The notes: a model not told the origin generated them from the sequence alone. A stretch of 64,000 nucleotides of DNA from CAWUEX02 sp038148375 (GCA_038148375.1 JAYQVH010000004.1:158164-222163), one strand, 5' to 3'. Numbered from the stretch's first letter, positions 43,541 through 52,234 are shown. Numbers and translations are program-made.

Positions 43541-43879
43541 TTAGCCGGGTTCCTTTTCGTAACCCGCGGCATCCCACGCCAGGAATCCACCTTCCATGCG
43601 TTTGATAACGCCGGTATAGCCGGCTTCAACCATTTTTTCCGATGCTAAACCGCACCGTCGGCCAGAGCGGCAATGAAAAACGAGATGTTTGTCTCCTGCG
43701 TCGGGCACTGTCCGAGGGTCGAATGTCGAGAGAGGAATGAGCATTGCCCCCGGGATATGCGCGTCGTCCCATTCGTTCTGTTCACGCACGTCGATGACGA
43801 CAGCCGAACCTTCGTCTCGCCAGGCTTTGATCTGTTCCGGCGAGACGTAGTACACCTGATCAGGCGGTAGTGTGGTCAT
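43541..43879 (-). CDS. Rhodanese-like domain protein
   Basis: 112 residues from ATG 43879. A TTG at 43885 is less likely, since AGGGAGAA fits the ATG. A single rhodanese domain: 'VVIDVREQNEWDDAHIPGAMLIPLSTF', and the active-site cysteine in 'FHCRSGRRCG'. It carries sulfane sulfur as cysteine persulfide. It is first in the same-strand set rhodanese-UspA-SoeABC, which supports sulfur-compound oxidation as the role of the operon. Confidence 0.92.
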   Translation of the reverse strand: MTTLPPDQVYYVSPEQIKAWRDEGSAVVIDVREQNEWDDAHIPGAMLIPLSTFDPRTVPDAGDKHLVFHCRSGRRCGLASEKMVEAGYTGVIKRMEGGFLAWDAAGYEKEPG

Positions 43880-43920
43880 GCGCAATCTTCTCCCTGGGAG
43901 CGGTCAGTTCGCTGGCTAGT

Positions 43921-44337
43921 TTAGTCCGGAATCACTGCAACGGCTTCAATTTCTATCAGAAGCCCGTCGCGGGCCAGCTTCTCAACACCGATCAGCGTTC
44001 CAGTTGGCGGTTTTTCTGGGTCGATTAAGTCGGCTTCGCCGATTGCCGATACCAACTCTCCGACTCGTTCTTCGGTCAGGCCAAAGACGAAATACTTAAT
44101 GTGTGCGATATCCTTGCCGGACGCGTCGCCTTCCGCCAGCGCTATTTTTACGTTGTCCAGGGCCTTGCGCGCCTGCGCGGCGAATGATCCGTCGCCGACG
44201 ATTTCGCTTTTCGTATCCCACCCGACCTGCCCCGCGACAAATACCAGTTGGCCGGGCTTGGCTTTAACGACCTGAGAATAGCCCACAGCCAAGCTGTCAG
44301 ACAGCGTGGGTGGATTGATATGGGTAAGGTGCTCCAT
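43921..44337 (-). CDS. RidA family protein
   Basis: 138 residues from ATG 44337, with TTGGAG upstream. A cytoplasmic RidA/YjgF fold: 'QLVFVAGQVGWDTKSEIV', 'ALDNVKIALAEGDASGKDIAHIKYFV' and the final 'ARDGLLIEIEAVAVI'. The arginine of the usual R-P-x-x-x-x-E signature appears as 'LARDGLLIEIEA', so R is kept and the proline lost. It may deaminate enamine/imine intermediates. It lies 41 bases upstream of the rhodanese gene on the same strand. Confidence 0.88.
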   Translation of the reverse strand: MEHLTHINPPTLSDSLAVGYSQVVKAKPGQLVFVAGQVGWDTKSEIVGDGSFAAQARKALDNVKIALAEGDASGKDIAHIKYFVFGLTEERVGELVSAIGEADLIDPEKPPTGTLIGVEKLARDGLLIEIEAVAVIPD

Positions 44338-44412
44338 CAAAACTCCAATCGCACGGTGCGCTGAAGCGTCCGACGCTAACGCGAAGTCACGTATGAGGGA
44401 AGCGGTTCAGGA

Positions 44413-44799
44413 CTACTGCTGATTTGATGAATCGTCGTGTTCGACGTCGCGGTGCTTATATTGCAATGCAACCATCACGGCTTTTACCGGGCGAAGGGTC
44501 AAGAGCACAGCAGCGAGGATCACCGAGGGCCACAGAACCATATGCACCCACATCGGCGGCTGGAGACGCATGTCGAGGAGCAGTGCGGCGACCGCTACAA
44601 TGATGCACAACGGCAGCATAATGAAGAACGCCGGCCCGTCTCCCGAATCGTGTCCGGCGAGTCCTAACCCGCAAACGTCACATTGGTCGGCTACGCCCAG
44701 ATAGGTCTTAAACAGGCTGCCGCGCCCGCAGCGGGGACACCGGCCCCTAAAGGCAACCAGGGCGAGCGGTGCGGCTGGGTGGGAGGATGAATCGGACAT
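44413..44799 (-). CDS. DUF983 domain-containing membrane protein
   Basis: 128 residues. An N-terminal zinc-ribbon-like region has paired cysteines ('GRCPRCGRG' and 'DQCDVCGLG'), followed by two transmembrane helices ('FFIMLPLCIIVAVAALLL', 'MVLWPSVILAAVLLTL'). DUF983 genes commonly follow cytochrome oxidase genes in alphaproteobacteria and may serve in assembly. Here the gene comes after ctaE but beyond a strong terminator-like hairpin, and no Shine-Dalgarno is visible before its ATG. Its expression may therefore depend on readthrough. Confidence 0.9.
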   Translation of the reverse strand: MSDSSSHPAAPLALVAFRGRCPRCGRGSLFKTYLGVADQCDVCGLGLAGHDSGDGPAFFIMLPLCIIVAVAALLLDMRLQPPMWVHMVLWPSVILAAVLLTLRPVKAVMVALQYKHRDVEHDDSSNQQ

Positions 44800-44809
44800 A
44801 TGAAATGAA

Positions 44810-44835
44810 ACGGCCGGAACTTGTGTTCCGGCCGT
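44810..44835. terminator. Hairpin terminator between ctaE and DUF983
   Basis: A perfect 11-base stem (44810-44820 with 44825-44835) has a TTGT loop. On the minus strand it is followed by TTCATTTCAT, a weak U-tract, only 10 bases after the ctaE stop. It may terminate or attenuate the oxidase operon before DUF983. Confidence 0.75.
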
Positions 44836-44844
44836 CTGTTTTTC

Positions 44845-45666
44845 TTAGAAAGTGCGGACGGGGTCGCCAAGCAGCCAATACACCCAGACGAACAGGAATA
44901 GCCACACAACGTCAACAAAGTGCCAGTACCAGGCACAGGATTGGAATCCGATGTGCTTATGGGCGTCAAACTGATTCCGTTGGGCGCGAATGGCGCAGAC
45001 AATCAGGAAACTGGTGCCGACAAACACGTGGAAGCCGTGGAAGCCGGTCGCCAGGTAGAACGTCGACGGGTAGATGCCGTCCGTCAACCCGAACGCAGCG
45101 TGCCCGTATTCATAGGCCTGAAGGCCAAGGAACAGCACGCCCAAAGCGGCGGTGATCCATGTCCATTTCGCGGCTTTGTCGTTCATACCGGCTTCGATGT
45201 ACAGGTGAGCCCGGGTCACGGTGACCCCCGAGGTCAGTAGGATGACCGTGTTGTAGAACGGGAGGTGCCACGCCGCGAGTGTTTCGATACCTTCTGGGGG
45301 CCACTGCAACGTTGCGGTCGAGAAACCGAGTGAGTGGTGGAAAAACGCCCAGAAGAAGGCCGCAAAGAACATGACTTCGGACGCGATGAACAACACCATG
45401 CCCATCCGCAGGCCTGAACTGACCGCGTTGGTATGTGCATGTTCCACCACAGACTCTTTGACCACGTCGCGCCACCAGAAAAACATGGTGAGAAACACCA
45501 GGGTAAAGCCAGGGATGATCTTCGCGATCCCGTTTACGCCGAAAAGTGGCTCATCGTGGAAATAAAATACGGCGCCAACGGCCAAGACCAGCGCGGATAG
45601 GGCGCCCATAGCCGGCCACGGACTGGGGTTAACCATATGGAAGGGGTGTTTAGCCTGTGCGCTCAT
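44845..45666 (-). CDS. ctaE: Cytochrome c oxidase subunit III
   Basis: 273 residues with seven transmembrane helices. Landmarks of CoxIII are 'HPFHMVNPSPWPAMGALSAL' at the N-terminus, 'LFIASEVMFFAAFFWAFFHHSL', 'WPPEGIETL' and 'TGFHGFHVFVGTSFLIVCAIR' with 'WYWHFVDVVWLFLFVWVYW' at the C-terminus. It is a core structural subunit of the aa3 oxidase in the inner membrane. It is fourth in the ctaC-ctaD-ctaG-ctaE series. Confidence 0.97.
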   Translation of the reverse strand: MSAQAKHPFHMVNPSPWPAMGALSALVLAVGAVFYFHDEPLFGVNGIAKIIPGFTLVFLTMFFWWRDVVKESVVEHAHTNAVSSGLRMGMVLFIASEVMFFAAFFWAFFHHSLGFSTATLQWPPEGIETLAAWHLPFYNTVILLTSGVTVTRAHLYIEAGMNDKAAKWTWITAALGVLFLGLQAYEYGHAAFGLTDGIYPSTFYLATGFHGFHVFVGTSFLIVCAIRAQRNQFDAHKHIGFQSCAWYWHFVDVVWLFLFVWVYWLLGDPVRTF

Positions 45667-45697
45667 CGTTCGCGTCCTCGTACGTTACGCAGGTTGA

Positions 45698-46330
45698 TCA
45701 ATTGCCACCGACAAAGGCAGCAGAAACTTTCGAATTTGAAGGCGGTTGAATGCTGGAAACAGCATCTTCCTCGTCTTCGAGTGGAATGTCGTCTAACGAT
45801 TTGTAAAAGGTGTATGACAGAGTAATGGTCTTTACCTCGTTCGCCAGGTCATCGTCAGCGAGTGCAGGATCGACAAAGAACGTTACCGGCATGTGCGCGG
45901 TCTGGCCAGGCGCCAGGGTCTGCTCAACAAAGCAGAAGCACTCGATCTTTGTGAAATATTGAGCCGCCTTCAGGGGGGTGACGTTAAACGTTGAGATGCC
46001 TGTGACTGGCTCGCCGGCCAGGTTTGACGCGGAATACGACATAAGCCGTTCTTCGCCGAGGCGGAGCGTGATGGTCCGCTCATCGGGTTTGAATGCCCAA
46101 GGCAGCCCTTGATCAACATTTGCATCGAACCGGACCGTGATTTCGCGATCGAGAACCACCGGCCCCGCTGCGTCGGCGCGCTGAGGAGTGCCGCCCAGCC
46201 CCGTTACCTGACAAATCAGGGTGTATAGCGGCACGAACGCAAACGACAATCCAACCATGCCGACGACCACGGCTATTGCCGTGATCGCCGTGCGTGCATT
46301 ACGCCGGGCAAGGTCGGATTGCTGGGTCAC
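45698..46330 (-). CDS. ctaG: Cytochrome c oxidase copper-assembly protein CtaG (Cox11)
   Basis: 210 residues. One N-terminal membrane helix ('AITAIAVVVGMVGLSFAFVPLY') and the periplasmic Cox11 domain. The copper-binding pair is in 'KIECFCFVEQTL', with the family 'MPVTFFVDP' segment and 'TLSYTFY' near the end. It delivers copper to the CuB site of subunit I. It sits between ctaD (8 bases upstream) and ctaE. Confidence 0.96.
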   Translation of the reverse strand: MTQQSDLARRNARTAITAIAVVVGMVGLSFAFVPLYTLICQVTGLGGTPQRADAAGPVVLDREITVRFDANVDQGLPWAFKPDERTITLRLGEERLMSYSASNLAGEPVTGISTFNVTPLKAAQYFTKIECFCFVEQTLAPGQTAHMPVTFFVDPALADDDLANEVKTITLSYTFYKSLDDIPLEDEEDAVSSIQPPSNSKVSAAFVGGN

Positions 46331-46338
46331 CGCTGCGC

Positions 46339-47988
46339 CTATTCCGCTGGATGGGCGGAAGGCTGCCCGCCCGTGAAATCAGGCGGCTCCTCGAAGGTGT
46401 GGAACGGAGCCGGCGACGCGACAGTCCACTCAAGTGTCGTCGCGCCTTTACCCCAAGGATTGGCCACCGATTTCTTGCCACCCAACATCACGGCCAAAGC
46501 TACGACCAGGAAGAACACAGTGCTGCCAATTGAAATGCAAGCCCCGATGGTGGACACGTAGTTCCATCCAGCAAAAATATCCGGATAGTCGATGTAACGG
46601 CGCGGCATGCCGGCCAGACCTAAGAAGTGCTGTGGGAAGAACAGTACGTTGACACCGATAAAAGTGGTCCAGAAGTGCAACTGGCCGGCCCACTCTGGGA
46701 AGGACTTGCCGGTCATCTTGTCAAACCAATAGTAGAACGCGGCAAAGATCGCGAACACGGCGCCAAGCGACAGCACGTAATGGAAGTGTGCAACCACGTA
46801 GTAGGTGTCGTGCATGGCGATATCCATGCCAACGTTCGCGAGCACCACGCCGGTGACGCCGCCTACGGTGAACAGGAAGATGAAACCGAAGGCCCACACC
46901 ATCGGTGTTTTAAACTCTATAGAACCGCCCCACATGGTGGCGATCCAGCTGAAGATCTTGATACCGGTTGGCACGGCAATGGCCATCGTTACCGCAACGA
47001 AGTAGGCCCGGTAATTCACGCCCATTCCGACGGTGTACATGTGGTGCGCCCAAACGATGAAGCCGACGAAGCCAATCGACGCCATGGCGTAGGCCATCCC
47101 GAGGTAGCCGAACACCGGCTTCTTGGAAAATGTCGAGACGATGTGGCTGATGATGCCGAAGGCCGGCAGAATCATGATGTACACTTCGGGGTGGCCGAAG
47201 AACCAGAACAAGTGCTGCCACAGGAGCGGGTCGCCGCCGCCCCTTGGATCGAAGAAGGCCGTACCGAAATTGCGGTCCGTGAGCAGCATGGTCAGCGCCC
47301 CGGCAAGAACAGGAAGAGCCAACAGCAACAGAATTGCCGTAATAAGGATCGACCATACGAAGAGCGGCATCTTATGCATGGTCATGCCCGGCGCGCGCAT
47401 GTTGAGGATCGTCGTTATAAAGTTGGTCGCGCCCAAGATCGACGAAGCCCCTGCTACGTGCAGTGACAGAATGGCGAAGTCGACAGACATGTCCGGTTGG
47501 CCCGCGAGGCCCGAGAGCGGAGGATAGAGCGTCCATCCGGTCCCGGCGCCTTGCCCCATAACCGCTGAAAGGATCAGCAGCACCAGGGCCGGCGGCATAA
47601 GCCAGAACGAGATGTTATTCATGCGCGGGAAGGCCATATCCGGCGCACCAATCATCATTGGCACCATCCAGTTACCGAAGCCACCGATGAGAGCCGGCAT
47701 GACGACGAAGAACACCATCAGCAGCGCGTGTGCTGTGACGGTGACGTTGTAGAATTGTTTCGGATTGGCGCTCAGTTCATTGAAAAATTGAATGCCAGGT
47801 TCGCCGAGTTCGAGGCGGATCAGGAATGACATGCCGCCGCCGACCAGCGCGGCGATCACCGAGAACACCAAGTACATGGTCCCGATGTCTTTGTGGTTGG
47901 TGGAATACAGCCAGCGGGTGATGCCCGTCGGCGCGTGGTCGTGATGGTCGTCGTGAGCGTGGGTCGCCGTGGTATCCATTCTAATCAC
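46339..47988 (-). CDS. ctaD: Cytochrome c oxidase subunit I
   Basis: 549 residues, twelve transmembrane helices. Haem and copper ligands are in place: 'TAHALLMVFFVVMP' (low-spin haem), 'FFGHPEVYIMILPAFG' (CuB His and cross-linked Tyr), 'WAHHMYTVGM' (CuB pair), and 'VVAHFHYVLSLG' (both haems). It is the catalytic A-type haem-copper oxidase subunit with D- and K-channel elements. The ATG overlaps the end of ctaC by 4 bases. Confidence 0.98.
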   Translation of the reverse strand: MIRMDTTATHAHDDHHDHAPTGITRWLYSTNHKDIGTMYLVFSVIAALVGGGMSFLIRLELGEPGIQFFNELSANPKQFYNVTVTAHALLMVFFVVMPALIGGFGNWMVPMMIGAPDMAFPRMNNISFWLMPPALVLLILSAVMGQGAGTGWTLYPPLSGLAGQPDMSVDFAILSLHVAGASSILGATNFITTILNMRAPGMTMHKMPLFVWSILITAILLLLALPVLAGALTMLLTDRNFGTAFFDPRGGGDPLLWQHLFWFFGHPEVYIMILPAFGIISHIVSTFSKKPVFGYLGMAYAMASIGFVGFIVWAHHMYTVGMGVNYRAYFVAVTMAIAVPTGIKIFSWIATMWGGSIEFKTPMVWAFGFIFLFTVGGVTGVVLANVGMDIAMHDTYYVVAHFHYVLSLGAVFAIFAAFYYWFDKMTGKSFPEWAGQLHFWTTFIGVNVLFFPQHFLGLAGMPRRYIDYPDIFAGWNYVSTIGACISIGSTVFFLVVALAVMLGGKKSVANPWGKGATTLEWTVASPAPFHTFEEPPDFTGGQPSAHPAE

Positions 47989-48833
47989 TCCTGAGTCAGG
48001 GCGGCGAAGCGGTTCACGGCGTCCGGGGCGGCGCCGGCGTCAGCCAATTGATCTTGGCGCCACGCTTCAAATTCTTCTTTGGACACGGCATGGACCACGA
48101 TTGGCATGAACGAATGGTCGATGCCGCAGAGTTCCGAGCACTGCCCATAGTATTTGCCGGGTATGGTAATCCGCGTCCACGTCTCATTGGTGCGTCCCGG
48201 CACGTTGTCCAGCTTCACCCCGAATGCCGGAATGGTCCACGCATGGATGACGTCCGTCGCGGTGAAGAGAATGCGAATGTCCGTGTCCACGGGAAGGATG
48301 AGCGGAGTGTCTACTTCCAGCCTACGATGCTGTCCGGCTGCAACGTCGATTTCATCGTCTGAGAGAGGTAAGGAATCAAATACGATTTCATCGTCTGGGA
48401 ATTCGTAGGTCCAATACCATTGATTGCCGATCACTTTGATCGTCAGTTCCGGGTCTTCGATGCGGTCCATGTAGTAAAGCAGGCGGTAAGACGGCACAGC
48501 GATGACCACGAGGATGATGACGGGAATGGCGGTCCACACAATCTCGAGCAGCGTGTTATGGGAATTTTTAGAGGCGACGGGATTGGCCTTGGAATTGTAT
48601 CGCACAGCGCACCAGATCAGCAGGGCGAGTACGACCAGTGAGATGACCGTGATGATCACCATCAGGAAGTCATGAAATTCGACTAGCCGCTCCGCGACGG
48701 GTGAGGCGGGTGTCTGCAAACCGAGCTGCCAGGGCACAGGGAATGAAGGAGTGGGCAAGTCCTGAGCCAGCGCTGACGATGCAGCACCCAAGCTCGTAAG
48801 TAGTCCGATTAAGTACGCTGAAATGCGGGTCAC
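47985..48833 (-). CDS. ctaC: Cytochrome c oxidase subunit II
   Basis: 282 residues with a signal peptide (ASSALAQD), two membrane helices and a C-terminal cupredoxin domain. The CuA ligands are clear in 'CSELCGIDHSFMPIVV' (C-x3-C-x3-H-x2-M), with the upstream His in 'VIHAWTIPAFGVK'. It accepts electrons from cytochrome c. No fused haem c domain is present. It is the first gene of the oxidase operon, and its promoter must be in the adjacent 350-base gap. Confidence 0.97.
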   Translation of the reverse strand: MTRISAYLIGLLTSLGAASSALAQDLPTPSFPVPWQLGLQTPASPVAERLVEFHDFLMVIITVISLVVLALLIWCAVRYNSKANPVASKNSHNTLLEIVWTAIPVIILVVIAVPSYRLLYYMDRIEDPELTIKVIGNQWYWTYEFPDDEIVFDSLPLSDDEIDVAAGQHRRLEVDTPLILPVDTDIRILFTATDVIHAWTIPAFGVKLDNVPGRTNETWTRITIPGKYYGQCSELCGIDHSFMPIVVHAVSKEEFEAWRQDQLADAGAAPDAVNRFAALTQE

Positions 48834-49186
48834 GCTCTATCTCCCTACCGCTGGCGAACGGACAATCGTTTAAGGGGCGAGAGCCTTGGTTTCAACCGAT
48901 TTTTAGAGCCGTATGCCGCAAAGCCGCAACACACTCTCTTTACGCAACCCCGCCCCACGCAGACCGCTGCCGACAATCGATGGCGAACCATAAACCAAGC
49001 GCGGGGGAGGGTAAAGAAAACCGTTGGAAATTAAGGGTTTGCGAATAAGTCGCACTTGGTTTGCCCCTCCTGGAATTGTCCCTATATTTCCATCGAGAAA
49101 ACATGACAGGGACTTGAGGCTGTGGTAGGTCACCGCCCGCCCTGCCGCGGGGCACCATGGTGAAGGCTAATGAAACGGAGAATGAG
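48834..49186. other. Divergent intergenic region between the two oxidase gene sets
   Basis: This 353-base region carries promoters for the minus-strand ctaC operon and the plus-strand coxF-DUF420-ctaB set. The stretch 49060-49100 is AT-richer and is a likely promoter location. I see no strong hairpin or known operator. Antisense frames at 48903-49133 and 48940-49275 do not look coding. Confidence 0.45.
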
Positions 49187-49303
49187 ATGACTGAGACTCC
49201 CGAACAGCGGAAAAAGTTAGTCGTTTTTGGGCTCTGCGTGTTCGCTGTATCCGTCTTCATGTACGTCAGTTTCATCGCTAAAGTTGCATTGGACGGGCCA
49301 TAA
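49187..49303 (+). CDS. CoxF-like small membrane protein, 38 aa
   Basis: A short frame from ATG 49187 to TAA 49301-49303, with ACGGAG 7 bases before the start. A longer start at 49157 is possible but less well placed. A polar basic N-terminus (TETPEQRKK) leads into one transmembrane helix ('LVVFGLCVFAVSVFMYVSFIA') and a short tail KVALDGP. Size, layout and position match the CoxF-type small proteins found among alphaproteobacterial aa3-oxidase assembly genes. It begins a plus-strand set with DUF420, the oxidase-like protein and ctaB. Confidence 0.72.
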   Translation: MTETPEQRKKLVVFGLCVFAVSVFMYVSFIAKVALDGP

Positions 49304-49362
49304 GGCGACCGACCAAGCGTGCCGAATTCGCCGAACCCAGTACATCAGAAAGTCACACTCAA

Positions 49363-49797
49363 ATGACCACAGCAACCGTCCTGCCGCACGTAAATGCAGC
49401 TCTGAACACCCTGTCTTGTATCCTGCTGATCATTGGATTTGTGCTGATCAAGTCTGGCCGCAAGGACGCCCACCGAAAAGCGATGGTATCCGCAATTGTC
49501 GTTTCAGCCGTGTTCTTGGTTTCGTATCTGACGTACCACTTCACCGCTCCGATCTTTGTGTTTCCGGGGACAGGGTGGACAGTGCCAGCATATTACGCAC
49601 TACTTATATCTCACGTTGTATTAGCCACTATTGTTACCCCTATGGTAGTAGTGACAGCATGGCGCGCCCTGCATGGGGAGTTTGAACGCCACAAAGCGAT
49701 CGCCCGCTGGACCTGGCCTGTCTGGATGTTTGTGACGATTTCAGGGGTCGCTGTGTACGCGATCCTGTACCATGTCTATCCAGCACCCGTGACCTAA
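49363..49797 (+). CDS. DUF420 family membrane protein (haem-copper oxidase assembly-type)
   Basis: 144 residues with four transmembrane helices. DUF420 landmarks include 'LPHVNAALNTLSCILLIIGFVLIKSGRKDAHRKAM' (H-x-N and HRK region), 'LTYHFTAP' and 'ISHVVLATIVTPMVV' with 'HKAIARWTWPVWMFVTISGVAVY'. The conserved histidines suggest haem or copper handling. Related proteins (for example CtaM/YozB) are needed for oxidase assembly. It is followed 31 bases later by the divergent oxidase subunit gene. Confidence 0.92.
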   Translation: MTTATVLPHVNAALNTLSCILLIIGFVLIKSGRKDAHRKAMVSAIVVSAVFLVSYLTYHFTAPIFVFPGTGWTVPAYYALLISHVVLATIVTPMVVVTAWRALHGEFERHKAIARWTWPVWMFVTISGVAVYAILYHVYPAPVT

Positions 49798-49828
49798 ACC
49801 GTTTTTCACAGCCCGGGCCCTACCGTAC

Positions 49829-51319
49829 ATGACGTTTCATCTGCCGCCGCCGCCCGAACATGTGATCGAACAGCCGGAAGCGGCTGTCGATGGCCATTTC
49901 GCGGGACGTTTAACGGAAGATCTAACCTGGGAATTGAAAGGCTGGATCATCCTACCTCTCGCGGCTTTGGCCGTGGCCGGGTTGATGGCGATCCTTGTCG
50001 CGCTGCTGCGCGTTCCGGGAGCGGAGTCCGTGCTGCCGTGGAACAGTCAGACATTTTTCGAAAAAGGTCTAATCGCGCACGTCACCTTCGCATTCGTCAT
50101 CTGGTACCTCGGTGTCCACGGTGCCCTTACCGTGCTGGCGACTAGCGTTTCGGGGCGCATGACCAAGGGCGCGGCTTTTATCGGCCGCATGGGACTGACG
50201 GCAGCGAGCCTCAGCTTTGTCGTCATCCTAACCCCTGTCCTCCTGAATCTCGGAGAGCCGTCACCGAACAACTACGTCCCGGTTCTGATTCACCCGCTGT
50301 TTTTCGCGGGACTGACGCTCCTGGCCATCGGACTGGCGTTGCCGGTGCTGCGCCTGCTGACCATCGTCTTCCATTCCCGGTCCGGTGAATCTGTCGTTTT
50401 CGCCATCGCAGCGGCCGGGCTGATCTATCTGACCGCGCTCGTGTGTGTCGCCGTGGCCTGGGTCACAATGCCCAAAGGACTGTCGCCGGCGGACATAGCC
50501 GAGCGCGCGTTTTGGGGCATGGGTCACGTTCTTCAGTTTGCGAATACGGGACTATTGATGGTTGGGGTTTACCTGTTATCCCGCATGTCGCTGGGTGAGA
50601 CGCCGGTTTCGGAGCGGATTTTCAAAGTACTCGCCGCCATTATGGTCGGTGGTGCCGCGATCGGTCCTTTGCTCTATCTGTCTTACTCGGCGGACGATGC
50701 TGCACAGGTCAACGCCTTTACGGACTTGTATTGGTATGCCTTGCCAGTGCCTGTCGGCGTGTTTCTGCTGGCAACGCTATGGCTATTTCTGAGGCGGGCG
50801 ATGGCATTTAGGGATCAGCCGCCTGAAATCACCGGACTATGGGTCGCGCTGATCCTTTTTGGTTTCGGAGGAGTGATCGGCTTCTTCGAAAGTAGTGTCG
50901 ATACGCGAACGCCTGCTCATTACCACGCCGAACTCATTGGTGTGACGCTGGTCTTCATGTGTCTGTATTTTGGCCTTTTCCTCCCTCTGCTCAATATCGC
51001 TCTGCCGAAACGCAAATGGCGCATTGCCTCCTATGTATTGCTTGGGACAGGGCAACTATTCCATTCACTGGGCCTGTTTTTGGCGGGCCTTGGCGGTGTC
51101 GCGCGTAAGGTCTCGGGCGAAGAACAAGGCCTGGATAGCGCGGAAAAGCTAGCATCAATGACGCTCATGGGCGTGGGCGGCCTGATCGCCGTGATCGGTG
51201 GTGTGATATTTGTTGTTTTGGCGATCCGCAGTCTTTTGATAAAACCCGCATCAGGTTCGACGTCTGTTGATCTGCAAGATGAACCGGACCTGAACAACCT
51301 GGGCATTGGCAACACATGA
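49829..51319 (+). CDS. Divergent haem-copper oxidase subunit I homologue
   Basis: 496 residues with about twelve transmembrane helices. The His set resembles the catalytic subunit: H84 in 'LIAHVTFAFVIWYLG' (helix II-type), H233 in 'GMGHVLQFAN', H364 and H366 in 'TPAHYHAELIGVTL', and H412 in 'GQLFHSLGLFLAGLGGVARK'. However, the helix X H-x-H is reduced to one histidine and no Tyr follows the helix VI His. No subunit II or cytochrome c gene accompanies it. It belongs with the group often annotated as cbb3/B-type subunit I-like. It could be an assembly factor, a NO reductase-like enzyme or an oxidase paralogue. The stop overlaps the ctaB start (ATGA). Confidence 0.8.
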   Translation: MTFHLPPPPEHVIEQPEAAVDGHFAGRLTEDLTWELKGWIILPLAALAVAGLMAILVALLRVPGAESVLPWNSQTFFEKGLIAHVTFAFVIWYLGVHGALTVLATSVSGRMTKGAAFIGRMGLTAASLSFVVILTPVLLNLGEPSPNNYVPVLIHPLFFAGLTLLAIGLALPVLRLLTIVFHSRSGESVVFAIAAAGLIYLTALVCVAVAWVTMPKGLSPADIAERAFWGMGHVLQFANTGLLMVGVYLLSRMSLGETPVSERIFKVLAAIMVGGAAIGPLLYLSYSADDAAQVNAFTDLYWYALPVPVGVFLLATLWLFLRRAMAFRDQPPEITGLWVALILFGFGGVIGFFESSVDTRTPAHYHAELIGVTLVFMCLYFGLFLPLLNIALPKRKWRIASYVLLGTGQLFHSLGLFLAGLGGVARKVSGEEQGLDSAEKLASMTLMGVGGLIAVIGGVIFVVLAIRSLLIKPASGSTSVDLQDEPDLNNLGIGNT

Positions 51320-52182
51320 CACTGTGGCGTTACATCGAGTTGCTGAAACTACGCATCGGCGTGCTCCTCACCATTACGGCAATGGCCGGTTACTTTGCCG
51401 TCGCCGAGATGGTGCAATGGGGGCCGTTGCTGGCCGTTATTGTTGCCATGATGCTGTGCTCGTCGGGATCATCGGTGTTCAATCACTTTTATGATCGCGA
51501 CATCGACCAGAAAATGGAGCGCACAGCAAATAGGCCTTTGGCGTCGGGGGCGATGGAGCACCCAGTGTATGCGCTTTGGCTCGCTGCGATACTGCTGGTT
51601 GCAGGCTGTGCATTGGCAGCGGCCGCTCTTAATTGGATTGTCGCCGTTCACCTCGCGCTCGGTGCGTTCACGTACATGGTCGTTTACACCATTTGGCTGA
51701 AACGCCGGCACTGGATGAACATCGTCATTGGCGGTGCAGCAGGAAGTTTTCCAGTCCTAGCCGGTGCGGCCGCGGCCGACCCGAGTGCATTCACCTTGCC
51801 GATGCTGATGGCCATTACGTTGTTCCTGTGGACGCCGTCCCATTTCTGGGCGCTGGCCATGATGATCAAAGACGACTACGCCAAAGCGGGTGTGCCTATG
51901 TTGCCTGTGCTTGTCGGCAACGCGAAATGTGCGAAGTACATGATGGTCAATACTGTTCTGCTCGCCGCGTCTGCCGCACTGCCGGTAGTTCTCGGCGAGT
52001 TGGGCCTGATCTATTTCGTTATCAGTACGCCGCTCGGCCTTTGGTTTTTGTGGCTTAACTGGCGTCTGGTGCGCGAACCGACCAAAGCGTGGGCCCGTAA
52101 GACGTTTTTCTTTTCGATGAATTATTTGGCGGGCATTTTTGTCGCCATTGTCATTGACCGCAATATCGATCTTCCGTTCTAA
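51316..52182 (+). CDS. ctaB: Protohaem IX farnesyltransferase
   Basis: 288 residues, UbiA-type prenyltransferase with eight to nine helices. The first Asp-rich motif is in 'NHFYDRDIDQKMERTANRPL', the second region is 'YTIWLKRRHWMNIVIGG', and 'LFLWTPSHFWALAMMIKDDYAKAGVPMLP' is a landmark of CyoE/CtaB. It makes haem O from haem B, the first step to the haem A of the aa3 oxidase. It is separated from the ctaCDGE operon and grouped with the oxidase-like gene. Confidence 0.97.
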   Translation: MTLWRYIELLKLRIGVLLTITAMAGYFAVAEMVQWGPLLAVIVAMMLCSSGSSVFNHFYDRDIDQKMERTANRPLASGAMEHPVYALWLAAILLVAGCALAAAALNWIVAVHLALGAFTYMVVYTIWLKRRHWMNIVIGGAAGSFPVLAGAAAADPSAFTLPMLMAITLFLWTPSHFWALAMMIKDDYAKAGVPMLPVLVGNAKCAKYMMVNTVLLAASAALPVVLGELGLIYFVISTPLGLWFLWLNWRLVREPTKAWARKTFFFSMNYLAGIFVAIVIDRNIDLPF

Positions 52183-52234
52183 AACGCGGTTTCGGCGCGC
52201 TTCAAACAAACAATCATAAAAGCGGAGGTTGTAC

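Noticed and set aside
46627..47466. 279-aa plus-strand frame
   Set aside because: Antisense of cytochrome oxidase subunit I, rich in His, Glu and Arg as expected for antisense of membrane codons.
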